This document shows, one piece after another, positions 34,429 to 46,914 of a stretch of 64,000 bases of DNA. This DNA is from Gossypium raimondii (taxonomy: Eukaryota > Streptophyta > Magnoliopsida > Malvales > Malvaceae). Below the pieces are notes generated by a model. The model searched no databases, was not told where the DNA came from, and saw only the letters and a program-made list of their open reading frames with translations. Within the stretch, counting starts at the first letter, position 1; every line of letters begins with the position of its first letter. The position numbers and the translations under genes are program-made. The DNA is taken from NCBI RefSeq assembly GCF_025698545.1, contig NC_068575.1, forward strand, positions 58,909,980-58,973,979. Reading direction: 5' to 3'.

Positions 34429-36158
34429 ATGGGCTCAATTACCAAGCCTCATGCGGTATTTGTCCCATACCCTGCACAAGGGCATGTCAACCCATTAATG
34501 CAGTTAGCTAAGCTTTTACATTCAAGAGGCTTCTACGTAACCTTCGTTAACACTGAGTTTAACCATAGGCGGTTAGTGAGATCCAAAGGTTCAGGATTTC
34601 TCACCAGTTTGTCCGACTTTCGGTTCGAGACCATATCTGATGGGTTGCCACCATCAGACCGTGATGCAACCCAGGACATTTGGGTCCTATCCGATTCGGT
34701 TCAGAAAAATTGCTTGGGTCCATTTAAGGAGTTGCTGGCTAAGCTAAACGGTTCATCAGAATCCCCACCTGTAAGCTGTATTGTATCAGATGGGTCCATG
34801 AGCTTCACCATTAAAGCAGCTAAGGAGTTCGGCATACCTGAAGCTCAATTTTGGACCACCTCGGCTTGTGGTTTCATGGCATATTTGCATTTCAGGGAAC
34901 TCATCGAGGGAGGCATTGTTCCATTTAAAGGTACTTTTTTATCTTATTTCTCAATTATTTTCAATTATACCCTGGACATAAAAACGAGATAAGACTAAAA
35001 TTGTCTGCATCATATTGGTTAGTTTACTGTTTTTGTTTTGGAACTAAAACATGTCAATTTCGTTGTATTTCAATGTATCCAATCTAAAAGTATTTCTTAA
35101 ATATTATTCATATATATATAGTTTAATTTTTACTTTTTTTAAAAAATAAAATATATACATATTATTTTTTTCTTTAGTATTCTCCACTCAACCATATTCG
35201 TTTTAGATTTATAAAATGTTATCTTGACGTGTCTTCAGATGAAAACTTCACCAAGGATGGCACACTAGATACACCTGTCAATGGAGTCCCTGGCATGAGC
35301 AGCATGAGGCTTAAGGATTTCCCAACATTGATAAGAACAACAAATCAAACCGACATAATGTTGAATTTCATGAGTGAAGAAGCACAGAATTGCCTAAAAT
35401 CTTCATCAATCATTTTAAACACATTCGATGCGCTAGAACATGAAGTACTGCAAGCAATCGCTGCAAAGTCCACTAACCTTTACACCATAGGCCCACTTTC
35501 GTTGCTCGAAAAGCTCACCCCTCTTAGCCGAAACCACTATCTCAGGTCTAGCTTATGGAAAGAGGACTCCAAATGCCTCGAATGGCTCGACAAGAGACAA
35601 GCTAACTCGGTCTTGTTCGTTAGCTATGGCAGCATAACTGTGATGACAGACCAACTGTTCGAAGAATTTGCATGGGGGCTTGCAAACAGCAACCACCCTT
35701 TTTTGTGGGTTGTAAGGCCTGATATGGTGATGGGGAACCCTGGAATCTTGCCGGGAGAGTATTATAAAGAGATCGAAGGTAGGGGGTTGATAGTGAATTG
35801 GTGCCCGCAAGATCAGGTACTTTCTCACCCTTCAGTTGGGGCATTTCTTACACATTGTGGTTGGAATTCAACACTGGAAAGTATCAGTGGAGGCAAGCCG
35901 GTGATTTGTTGGCCATTTTTCGATGAGCAGCCCACGAATTGTTTGTATTTATGCAATCAATGGGGAATTGGGATGGAGATTAGTAATGATGTGAAGCGTG
36001 ATGAAGTTACAACACTTGTGAAGATGATGATGGAAGGGGATGTAGGGAAGGAAATGAAGCTAAAGGCTTTGGAATGGAAGAAGAAAGCTGAAGAGGCTAC
36101 TAATGTTGGAGGATCTTCTTATAATAATCTTAACAAATTCATTAGTGACATTCTATAA
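34429..36158 (+). CDS. UDP-glycosyltransferase, UGT85A type
   Basis: Two exons, 34429-34930 and 35239-36158, give 473 residues, close to the family size. The intron position and phase (after PFK, before DENFTKDG) are as expected for UGT85 genes. The start MGSITKPHA is the usual family N-terminus; an in-frame Met at 34411 would add six residues. H19 (QGHVNP) is the expected catalytic base and D121 (VSDGS) its partner. The PSPG donor-binding box spans residues 355-398, starting WCPQDQ, with HCGWNS inside and ending in Gln (FFDEQ), which fits UDP-glucose. A cytosolic enzyme that glucosylates small lipophilic acceptors; members act on cyanohydrins, cytokinins or terpenoids, and the acceptor here cannot be told. 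It faces a broken relative on the other strand. Confidence 0.93.
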
Positions 36159-36464
36159 CGAGATACAAGGTTATTTCATATTTTTCCTTTGATTTTTAAA
36201 TTGAAAGATAATTTACGAATAAACATACTCAAATGCATATCTTCTTAAATCAAATTCACCATTGACTTTGCAACACTTTCTCGACTACAATCCTTATATC
36301 CCTTCTCCATGATCGGGAGTTATGTAGCTAGGATTACTCTTCTTGTATCTCAATATGTAAACATGCATAGGAGTTTAAAAATAAGATTTTCAAAATACAT
36401 AAGAAAATTTAATAAAAGAAATTAGATATATTAGTGACTACATGTTTAAATCCGGTACTCAGGC

Positions 36465-37465
36465 CTAGGCCCGACGACTAACGGAGATTGAGCTAACTTC
36501 TTCAATCAATCTGTCGAAATTATTGTAAGAAGATCCGCCGACATCAGTGGCAACATGAGCTTTTTCCCTCCATTCCAGGGCCTTTTTCTTCATCTTCTTT
36601 CCATTTTCACTTCCATCATTCCCTTCACAAGCGCAGCAACGTCATCGCGGTATACATTAGGGTTAACTTCCACACCAATGCCCCATCTGCTGCATGCAAA
36701 TCTACAATTCGTTTGTTGTTCGGCAAAGAACGGCCAGCAAATCACAGGCAGCCCTCCCGAAATGGATTCCAACGTCGAATTCCACCCGCAATGCGTAAGA
36801 AAAACCCCGACAGACCCATGGGACAACACTCGATCTTGGGGACACCAGCTCGTAATAAATCCTCTATCCTTGACCTCCTCGAAGAACTCTTCGGGCAAAA
36901 CAGCTGATTCCCCCATCACAACATCGGATCTCACGATCCATAAAAACGGGTGCTTGCTGTTTGCAAGTCCCCATGCGAACTCTTTCAGATGATAATCGGA
37001 CATCACCGTGACACTCCCGTAATTCACATAAACCACAGATTTGGGTTCCCTTTGATTCAGCCATTCAATACAGTTGGTGTCCAAAGTTCATCACACCATC
37101 AGAAACAATGCAGGTAACAGGCGGCACATCAGAAGAGTTCAATTTAGTAATAAGCTCCAACAATGGAGCCAAGCAACTCTTCCTCGTCGAGTCGCATAAC
37201 GCAGGGATATCCTGAGTTGCATCCTGGTCCGACTGCGGCAGCCCATCGGGTATCGTTTCGAACCTAAAATCCGGAAAACCCTTCATTGCTTCGGCACCTT
37301 TGGATCGAACCAGGCGTCTATATGGTTGAACTCAGTGTTGAGGAAGGTTATATGGAACCCTTTCGAGTGTAAAAGCTTAGCTAATTGCGTCATTGGGTTA
37401 ACATGACCTTGTGAAGGATATGGAATACAAACAACATGGGGTTTTTGAGCTTCAATTGAACCCAT
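36465..37465 (-). pseudogene. UGT85A pseudogene, internally deleted
   Basis: Reads on the minus strand as a relative of the neighbouring UGT: start [20 protein letters not shown], catalytic-His motif QGHVNPM, VSDGV with the Asp, then a complete PSPG box ([14 protein letters not shown] to FFAEQ) and a normal C-terminus (VGGSSYNNF). Three lesions are visible. There is a 2-bp insertion after TEFNH (near 37320). A deletion of about 150 codons plus the intron joins VMNFG to DTNCIEWL (near 37080). A one-base shift follows MMEVK (near 36600). It lies tail-to-tail with the intact gene, so the pair arose by inverted duplication or by separate family members being retained. It is not expected to make an enzyme. 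Confidence 0.9.
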
Positions 37466-39943
37466 TTTTGAAGAATTATTTGAGAATGAATCATAGCTAA
37501 AATGAAAGAGGATTTTATAAGTGTTGCTCAACAATCAACATCAATGGAGGATAAGACAAAATGCATGTTAAAGTGAAACAATATGAAAGATGCTTTAAAT
37601 CAAGAATTCATTGGCTATTTATAGAATTATTGAATGACGTAAACAACTGGTGCATATAATGGTCAGTTGAAGATTATTTAATTATAATTTTATGAAATTT
37701 GTTAATAAATTTTAAAAATTAATACACTATTACCCGCTGATTCCATCTGTTTTTGAAAAATAGTTAAATGATTAAAAATCGAAACATGGCTTTTTAAATC
37801 TATTGGTCAACGCAGTTAAGCTGTCATAAGAGGCACTGAAATGAATCTTAAGATCCATATAAATTGAGTCTATAATGGGCTTTCCTCATTTACGACCCAT
37901 ATCCTCACCTGCAGTAGACCACTTATCTGCCTATTCCAGCCCACCATTGGAGATGGTGGAACCATGTTTTTTTTTTTGGTACATTTTTATTTATTATTGT
38001 ATTAATATTTGTTTAGTATGATATTGTTATTTATGTTTATATGCTAAAATAAATATTTGAGGAATTATTTTATATTAATAAAATTATTAAATATTTTATT
38101 GTAAAATATTCGTAGTTTGACAAAAATTGTGAAAAATCATTTAATTACATTTTGATAATTTTATTTTTAGCATTAAATTTGAGTTGAAATTTAAATTCAA
38201 ATTTTAAATTAATAGAATATTGTGATTTTTTTCAAATCTTTATAAAAATATCTTTTTTAATAACCAAATGCAGTCCAATTCTTTTTTAATTTTAAAATTG
38301 AGTTTTAATAAAATCCACTTTAATAAGATTTTAATTTAAACTTAAAAAATTAACTTAAACTGATTAACTAATTTAATTAACTAATTAATTAACCCATACA
38401 TAAATTTTACAATATGCAGCATAAACTTAAAAATTCAAAATCTCAAAATGTTAACCATTATCGGCAGGTAATATCTCATAAAACTATCATGAAAGTTTTC
38501 ATGTCAAGAGTCAAATTAAATTTTATCTCTGTACAAAAAATGTGCAAAATTAATCATTTTATGTTAGATGAAAAATAGATTAAATTTTTTGTTAAAATTT
38601 TATCTATTTATATTATTAAAATTTATGTGATTGATAAAATAATCAGACAATGAGATATAATGTCTCACATATACCTCATATTAGCATACAAAATTAACTT
38701 TTAATAATATAAATAAATAAAATTTTTAACAAAATAATCAATTTACATCTTAATTCAACTCCTATACAAGCTCCTCTTTAGTAGTTTTACCGTAATATCT
38801 CAATGGCAAGTAGTAGTATTTTTATTTTGAGAAATTAAAAGGAAAAGCTGATAATTAATGGGCAACTACTGGTTTCTGCAGCTGCTGCAGAAGACTTGTC
38901 ATATGGAGATTACGTATGAGAATCTGATGGTACAAAGTGGTTCACGTGTATGTAATCACTTGATCATATTTATTCGACGGTCTTGATTTCCCCAATGACA
39001 ATCCTCTTTCTTTTTGTCTTTTTTGTCTGTGTGCCTGTTCATGGTCCCATTTTCTAAGTAAATGTAAGAATAATGTATTAAGTATAATATACCATAACAA
39101 ACATTTGTGTTTAAATTTTTTTACATATTTAATAATATATATTATATTGATAATTTGTAAATAGAAATAAAAAACACAACATCCATAAAATATTCATGCT
39201 AAGTTTTTTTTATTTAAAAAATATCTAATTTTTATGATTAATGAAAATATTATATTAATTATCAAATAAATGCTGGAATGTAAATTGTTATTACTTAGGC
39301 ACATAGGCAGGCACCAGCCGCTCATATTAATAAGGCTGGTTTATTGTTGTAAGTAGGAAGGATGACTAGGAATTTATTTCCAGAAGGGTAAAAAAATACA
39401 GTTTTATATTATTTTAATAAATAATTATCTACTAAAGATTTTACTAATTTAAAAATTTTAAAAAGGTAAAACATGTTTTATATTTATATTAATATATTTT
39501 ATAATTAAATTTAAATAAAATAATTCACTCTAATCAAAACTGATTTATTTTAAAGTAATACTTAAAATTACTAATAATTTCTCTCAACTCTATTAGATGA
39601 GAGAATAAATACATTTAAATTAATTTAATATAAATTGAATTAATTGGTTGTATATTCATTAATAATTTAAAATAATAATAAAATTCGAATAACTATCAAC
39701 AAATAAATGAAGTTAGAATGGATGAGTAAATGACAGGAGATTTAAATACGTTTAACTCCAAATCAAATATAGGTAAACCTAACTAAGATTTTGCCAACGT
39801 GATTCACTCGTCCCATTGCCAAAATGTTCTCATCTACGCATTAATAATCCATTCAAAAAATAAAAAATAAAAACTCGATTGATATTAATATTGTTATCGG
39901 TGTAGAAAGACGTGGATTTGAGTGCATTAAAACGCATTATCCT
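37466..39943. other. AT-rich intergenic stretch, no gene seen
   Basis: No protein family or RNA gene recognised on either strand. The first part is the promoter side of the UGT pseudogene. Confidence 0.5.
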
Positions 39944-40502
39944 TAGGGGTGTAAATGAATAGAACGTTCGGTGAACTGTTCGTATAACATTCGTTTATAT
40001 TTGTTAATTAATCTAAATAAATGAGTATGAACAAAATTTTTATGTTCATTTAATAAACGAACGAACACAAACAGAGGTGTGATCGGCTCATTTATGTTTA
40101 CGAACAAGCTCGTTTATTGGCTCGTTTATTTATTAATGATTTTTTTCTTATAAAAATTCCATCTGTATATATTAATAAAATTATCTTGATTTGTATTTTT
40201 TTTTCATTTGTAATATAATTATTAATATTTATATTTGACTATTTTATATCTAAACAATATGTGTGTGTATTTGCTGTTTGTTTGTTTGTTTATTATTTAT
40301 TAACATTGTTCGTGAACATGTTCATCTAATGTTCGTAAACATTAAACAAACAAACATGAACATACATAATTTTAAATAAACGAACATGAACAAAAAATTG
40401 AAATTATTAACAAACACAAACTGAACACTGACAAATTTAAAAGTAAACAAACAAACATGATAAGAGATTTGTTAGTTCAAGCTCAATTCATTTATAGCTC
40501 TA
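39944..40502. mobile_element. hAT-like non-autonomous DNA transposon
   Basis: Starts TAGGGGTGTAAATGAATAG and ends CATTTATAGCTCTA. It is flanked by a perfect 8-bp duplication ATTATCCT (39936-39943 and 40503-40510), which is diagnostic for hAT. Subterminal regions carry many inverted TCGTTTAT / ATAAACGA and GAACATG / CATGTTC motifs, the clustered sites hAT transposases often bind. No transposase frame, so it depends on another element. Confidence 0.85.
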
Positions 40503-42500
40503 ATTATCCTCCTATTTAAAGTATGGGAGAAGAGAGATTTATGTTAAAAAAAAAAATGCTGGGCCATCGTTTTACGAAGTCTAGGCACGGTGGCCCTTCA
40601 TCCTAACACATGGTTTCTAAATTTGCAGAAAATAGGCACAGCAAAATGGTTGTCACATGCGCTGTGGACACAAACCAGGGGCCTTCACTTCCATGGATGC
40701 TATGTTAAAAAGGCACATCCAAATTTAGCACCTGTTTCTAATACCTTCCTGGACAAATTTAAATACCATACAATTAAAAATATAGACATAATAATCTCAA
40801 TTAAAACATTAAATTATGAATACGTATGAGTACATAAATTGATTTTAAGATGCACATAGGAGAATCAAACAATATTTTGATTTTTGATTTAATAATTTAG
40901 TAAATTGATTGTACTATTAACTATATGCATTCTTGGAACTTGATTTCTAACTTAGAACCCAATTTTAAGTTATTTGGATTTAAGATTGAGTGTGGGGTAT
41001 TCATGTTTATGCGATTAAGATTGTATTCAACTTAATGGGGAAAAACTATTTAGATAGCTATAATTTATAATCATAATAACATTAAAGGATGACATTTATT
41101 TTTTCAAAGTTAAGAAAATCTAAATTTTATTTGGAAATAAATAATGAAATTAATTAAAATAACAAAAGTAAAAGGTAGTTTAGTCTAAATCTTTAGAATT
41201 TATTTTTGTAATACAAGATAATTTAAGAAATAGATAGTATTGAAATATTACCTTTTAATACTACGACATCTTGATATTATTTGAAAATATGAAATTATAA
41301 TATAATTGAAATGTTTGAATCTAAATAAGATATTTTAAAGCGAAATATAAAATTACGGGTGGAATGTGATATAATATCAATTAAATATTTATATTTATAT
41401 TTTATATTCATAGATGACAAGCAATTCAAAGGAGATGAAAAATAAAAAGTAATGCAAATCTCATTTATTAATTTATTTATTTTATATAAAAATATTTTTA
41501 AAAATAAAAATCTTTGTAAAATATAATTTTCTATAACAATTTATTTTTAATTATTTTTCAGTTTAATTAGTACTCGATTGATTACTGATTTTAACTAAAT
41601 TTGAAATTTAAATGATAATATAGATATCTATTGAAAGTTTACGAGTACAATCAAAATGTAAATATAATTATATATTCGAGTAATCATAAAATATAAAATT
41701 AGATTATTATAATACAAATAAATTAAGACTGAAACAATCTTAAATTATGTCTAATTAATCAAACTAAAATTCAGGGAGATTATGAAAATGAAGGTACAAA
41801 AGAAAATATTCCAATAAATTTCCCAACCTCTTTTACAGGTTTAGATTTACAAAGTCTAGTACATTGTCTTAGTAACAGGAGTTGTACAAATAAGTTAAAT
41901 TCTTGAAAAATTTTCAGCTTGATTTTGATATGCTAACAACCTAGCATGTACAACTGAGCTTATATTTTGTTACTATTTTTATTAGTAGTGTTTTTCTAAA
42001 TAGGTTATTGAAATCTTAATCATCTACACTCACAATCCCAGAAAAATAAAATGATGTGATAATATATTTATAAAAATTATATAAAAATTTCATTATGGGT
42101 ATTATTTTACTTTTTATATAAAAATACAAAATATAATAAAATATGATCAAAATAATATAATATATTTTATAAAATTAATATAATTTTTTATTATCGACTT
42201 AAATTAATATTCGGTTAACTCAACTCAAACTGAAGGGTTTAATATTCAATATAAATTATAAATTTTAGCATCACTAAAATAACAAAATTTTCTTTGGAGA
42301 AAAGGTAAACACCATAAAAGAAAATTCACCATTGTTTAAGAAGAAAGATTATCCGGGAAACTGCAAAGGTAAAAGCATCATCAGCCATTGAATTTCCCAA
42401 AGACCCGCCGTCCTTCAACATTGGAGTCATTTCGAATTACTGCTCTCTTTTTTTTTTTTGAATCAAATGGAATTGAGATTACCAATTATATATAATCAAA
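40503..42500. other. AT-rich intergenic stretch, no gene seen
   Basis: A 79-codon frame at 40590-40829 has no recognised relatives. The remainder is AT-rich spacer. Confidence 0.5.
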
Positions 42501-42755
42501 TCGAATTGATCTCTCCAAGTAGGAAGAGCAGCAGAGACTCAAAGAGGGGTTAAAATCTCATTCCCCACTGTTACAGTGATTACCCAAACCCGAAAAGACA
42601 AAACCCACATTTGTGTTCATTCAATTATTTACTTTTCCTTCACGTTTCCCTTTCTCTTTCTCTTTCTCTTTCCCATTGTTTTGTTTTTGGGGGGGTTTTT
42701 GCTTCTTTTATTTTCGCTTTGTTCTTTCTGTAGTCTTCTACTGCCGCTTAAAGCG

Positions 42756-42775
42756 CTCTCTCTCTCTCTCTCTCT
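42756..42775 (+). repeat. (CT)n tract in the FBW2 leader
   Basis: Ten CT units in a pyrimidine-rich leader upstream of the F-box gene. CT-rich leaders are common in plant housekeeping genes. Confidence 0.85.
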
Positions 42776-43578
42776 ACCTGTGCTTTCTTTCTGCTTTCTC
42801 TCTCTTTTTAACCTTTGTTTCTGGCGGATAAACCGGGGTCTTTGCAGATCCAGGGGAAAAAAATCCCAACTTCTGGTAAAAACTCTTATTCTTTCCTCCT
42901 TTTTTTTTTTCCTTGTTAACTGTAAAGCGTAAACTCGGTGTGTGTATATATGTGTTCATTCTTTCTCTGTCAGTTTTTTTTTCATTCTTGTTAAAGATAA
43001 TGTTTTTGTTTACATTTTGCAGTGCAACTCAGTTAGTAATGTTAATTAGGACAAAATGATGGGATGTTCTTGGTTTTTCCCGTCTGATCTGTATTTCTGA
43101 GCATAAGACCTCCTTCGGGGTAAAATTTCTGCCTCTTTTGTTGCTTTTGTTTTTGTTTTTCTTGCATAATTGGTTTCTTTTAGCTGTTTTTTTATCTGCG
43201 TATGTTTTGTTTTCAAAGGTTTTTTTTATCAGTAGTATTGGAATAGAGTGTTTTTTTTATTTGGGTTTCTAAAGTATTTTTTAATTATTAGTATCAGGTC
43301 TTCATTTCCAATCATCTTTTTTCTTTAAAGTTTGACTCTTTTAATTGGAAACTGGGATTTCAGTGTTCAAAAATGTGTTTTTTTTTCCCTTCATTGTTAC
43401 TTTTGGCACTTCTAATTGCTAACTATTTAGGCCTCATTCTCACTGGTTTCTGCTTGTCATTTAGCTTCTATTCTCTTCTCTTCCATTTTGGTTATTTGTC
43501 TGTAGAAGCATTTTAATGGCTTACTGCTTGCAGTTTCGTACTTAGTTATGCTTTATCTGGAAAGGAAGCAGGGATTAG

Positions 43579-44982
43579 ATGGGGGAGAATATTGATTTCA
43601 GACGCTGGGATGAATTGATACCGGATGCCTTAGGGATGATTTTCAAGAATCTTCCGCTCCAGGAAATACTTACTGTTGTTCCGAGGGTCTGCAAGTCGTG
43701 GCGGAAAGCGGTTGCTGGACCGTACTGCTGGCAGGACATTGACATTGAACAATGGAGCCAACAATGCCGGCCTGAAACCCTTGATCGAATGCTTCAAATG
43801 CTGATAACTAGAAGCTCAGGTTCACTCCGAAAGCTTTGTGTTACTGGTCTCGCTAATGACCAGAGCTTTTCACTCATTGCAGATAAGTAAGGACATTACA
43901 TGTTGCTATCCATGCCTTTCAATTGCATTTTCTGTTTATTATATCCCCTTTGGCGTGAAAGTTAAAGTTATTACATCTGCAATTTGCAACTGGAAGGGCA
44001 TAAAACCGCTATAGGTTTCGATACGAGGCTTATGCTAACGGGCTAAATGGAAAAAATGCTGACATTGGCTGTATGTCGCTGCTAAAGTCTTAGCTTAGGC
44101 AATTAATACTAAACTGAAAACTAATACCTAGCTGGATGAAGCTGCTCATAATTTTCATTTTCCTTCTATTTTACTTTAAATTCTGTATCTTGAGTATCTT
44201 ACTGATAGAATATGATGGATTCTAAGATCAGAGTTCACGTTCCTTTTTATTTTGTGACTTCATTGTGGATATTGTAAATTCAATAACTGCTGCCCTCATT
44301 TTCACTCTTATTCTCCCCTGCTTCTAGTGCCAAATCCCTTCAGACTTTACGGCTGCCAAGAAGTGAAATAAGTGATTCGATAGTGGAACAGGTTGCTGGG
44401 AGGCTTTTTTCGGTGACTTTCTTGGATGTTAGTTACTGCAGGAACATCGGGGCTCCAGCCCTTGAAGCAATTGGTAAGAACTGTAAGTTACTAATGGGGT
44501 TGAGGAGAACAATGCACCCATTAGAGGTAATTGACAAGCTGTCTCAAGACGATGAGGCCTTTGCCATTGCTACAACAATGCCGAAGCTCAAGCAACTTGA
44601 GGTGGCATACCTACTTATTAGCACCGAAGCTGTGCTTAAGATACTCGAAAATTGCCCTGAGCTTGAATTATTGGATGTGCGAGGATGTTGGAACGTGAAG
44701 CTGGATGAAAATTATATCAAGAAATTCACACGACTGAAAGTGGTCGGACCTCTTGTTGTCGATTATTTTGGGATGAAAGGCTGCGATGACTGTTCAAATT
44801 ATTCAGGTTCCTCCGGTTACTTGGCCTGGGACTTCATTGCCGGAAATGTCGGTTCTGATTACGATGACGAAATATCAGATGGGGATTGGGAAGATGACCA
44901 AAGCATGGAAGATGTCGAAATGAGGTTCTACGATGGATTTGATTTAGACAATGCTGCCTTTGATTGGCCCCTCTCTCCCTAA
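43579..44982 (+). CDS. FBW2: F-box protein FBW2-like
   Basis: Two exons, 43579-43886 and 44328-44982, give 320 residues, close to my recollection of Arabidopsis FBW2. The F-box is near residues 8-50 (WDELIPDALGMIF, VPRVCKSWRKAV). LRR-like segments follow (TFLDVSYCRNIG, LELLDVRGCWNV), then an acidic tail ending DWPLSP; Arabidopsis FBW2 ends similarly. FBW2 is the substrate receptor of an SCF ubiquitin ligase and promotes turnover of ARGONAUTE1, with effects on ABA response. The leader from about 42550 probably holds introns (a GGTAAA donor near 42876 and TTTGCAG ending 43022). The start codon is the first Met in frame after the leader and aligns with the family. Good donor/acceptor sites (GATAA|GTAAGG, TTCTAG|TGCC). 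Confidence 0.93.
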
Positions 44983-46136
44983 GGATTTTTCCCATCTTAT
45001 TTTCATAACTGGCTTTGACAATCTCTGTCGATGCTTTTCCACCATTATTGAGTACCTCTTAGCTGCCACTTTGTTATGTATAAACAAAGCTTTTCCATGA
45101 GTGTTTGTAATAAAAAACCAGTAACATGTAGCCAAAAAAGAAGAAGCTTTCTTTTATATATATTTTTATGGTCCGGTAGTGCCCTTGCAATAATTATAGA
45201 GTTTGGGTGTGGGATTGTAAGATTCTTGAGATTGGTGTTTTTGGTTGGTGACTTTGATGGAATATCAAAGAAAAATGGATCAGATTCTGACAGAAAGGTC
45301 TCTTTTTTATTCACTTTAATCTTTTGACTTGTGTTGGATGCTTTAGGTTCATAATCAAGAAAAGTAGTTGAAAAGATCAATGTTTGAGGATTGGTTGTTA
45401 AGCTTTTTTTCTTTTTTTTTGCTCAAATGCTTCATTATTAAGCCAAACCAGTGTGTGTCCAGTGCCCTTCACCCAAAAGAAGAAAGTGCGTCCCTCTTTT
45501 ACTTTTGCAGCATCTTTTATTTTTGGGGGTTCATCATTTTGAAGCATCTGATTCAAAGAGACCTGCAATATTCTAAGTCTCTGTGTTTATATTTGGAAAT
45601 ATGCTCAACATGGACTTTATAACTTTAATGCTATGTTTGGTAGGAATATTTATTTTTCACATATTGTAGTTATGAGTTAGCTACGCTTACATTATTTGTT
45701 TTATGTTCAATTACAACTGATAATTTTTTTTTTCAATTTTTAGCCAAAAAAGATCAAAATATTTTCAAGATTTTAATGTATTAGAAGGATCTTTTGTATT
45801 AACCCAGGTTCATAATCAAGCTACTCATTGATGTAATAATAAAAAAGAAGCTAAAATGAACTATTTTTTCAAGATGTTTTTTTTATGTCGATAATGTAGA
45901 TGAGTGCCCAATCAATTAAATTCCATAGCATTGATGTGAGGTTTAGTTGGCGGCGACGTTGGTCAGTTCATCCTGTTTAGAACATGATAAAGAGTTGACA
46001 ATATAGATGATCGGAGAATGGTGAGGAAGCTTGGCTTGGTACTTCTCTAATTGATGGGCTCTCCTGTGGATGTGAGGAGGGAGATGAAAAAAAGGAGAGG
46101 AGAGAGAGACGACCCAAAAAGGGTCCTTAGAGTGGA
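44983..46136. other. FBW2 3' flank and intergenic
   Basis: Contains the likely FBW2 3'-UTR, with an AATAAA near 45108. Several short frames are unsupported. Confidence 0.5.
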
Positions 46137-46144
46137 TATAAAAA
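46137..46144 (+). promoter_or_regulatory. Strong TATA-like site without an assigned gene
   Basis: TATAAAAA in the context GGATATAAAAAGGCC, preceded by a GA-rich tract. The nearest plus-strand ATG (46193) opens only a 36-codon frame ending at 46303. The RabA4 start is 770 bp further. A minus-strand 102-codon frame overlaps (45943-46251). It could be chance. Confidence 0.3.
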
Positions 46145-46914
46145 GGCCTTGGATGCATACATTTATCGTGTAGAAGTGCAAGCCTTTTAAGCATGAAAGA
46201 TAACAAAGCCCAACCAATCCAGACACATACCATAGCCCACCAAAACAACAAATTGAACAGCTGTCAATATCTTAGACACACCATGAACTTTTTTTTATTA
46301 TAAATAGAATGAACAACTGAACCACGTCCATAGAAAAAATCAATTGGACCGTCAAAACGATTAATAAAATAACATGGCAGGGGGATAAATCTCGACGGTA
46401 GGACTGTAGTAGTGAGGGCGGTTGAAAACAATATTATAATATATCCTAAATTCACGCCCTATCCCATTTAACTTTCTTTATTACCATCAATGCCTATCAT
46501 TAGCTTTTATTTTACTCTTCCATCTACCTCTCTTTTAATTTTTTTTTTATAATTTCTATACATTTGTTTTTATTTTAAAAAATAATTAATTATTAACGTC
46601 ACAATACATCAATGTTGAAATGCTACAGTAATAAGTTAAAGGAAAATTTGTTAACTTTTTCATCCAATTATGAATATTTTGATCAAACACAATAATTTGA
46701 GGATTAAAAAAGATAAAATAAATAAATTTAAGGACTAAAATAAAAAAAATTATAGTTCGAGGTTGAAAACACTCATTACGCCTAAACTAATTGCACCCCC
46801 CTTTTTTCTGTCTCTCTTCGCTATATTTCAGGGGACGAAACATAATCAAGTGGACACATACAAAGACACTGAAGAAAAAAAAAAACTTCAAAAAGTTGGA
46901 ATTAGAAGAGAAAA

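Noticed and set aside
40590-40829. 79-codon frame after the hAT element
   Set aside because: No recognisable motif; ordinary chance frame.
42576-42932. 118-codon hydrophobic frame upstream of FBW2
   Set aside because: Phe/Leu/Ser-rich translation of a CT-rich leader; no family resemblance and better explained as 5'-UTR.
45943-46251. 102-codon minus-strand frame with a hydrophobic start
   Set aside because: No domain, no promoter or splice evidence, and it overlaps a plus-strand TATA-like site.
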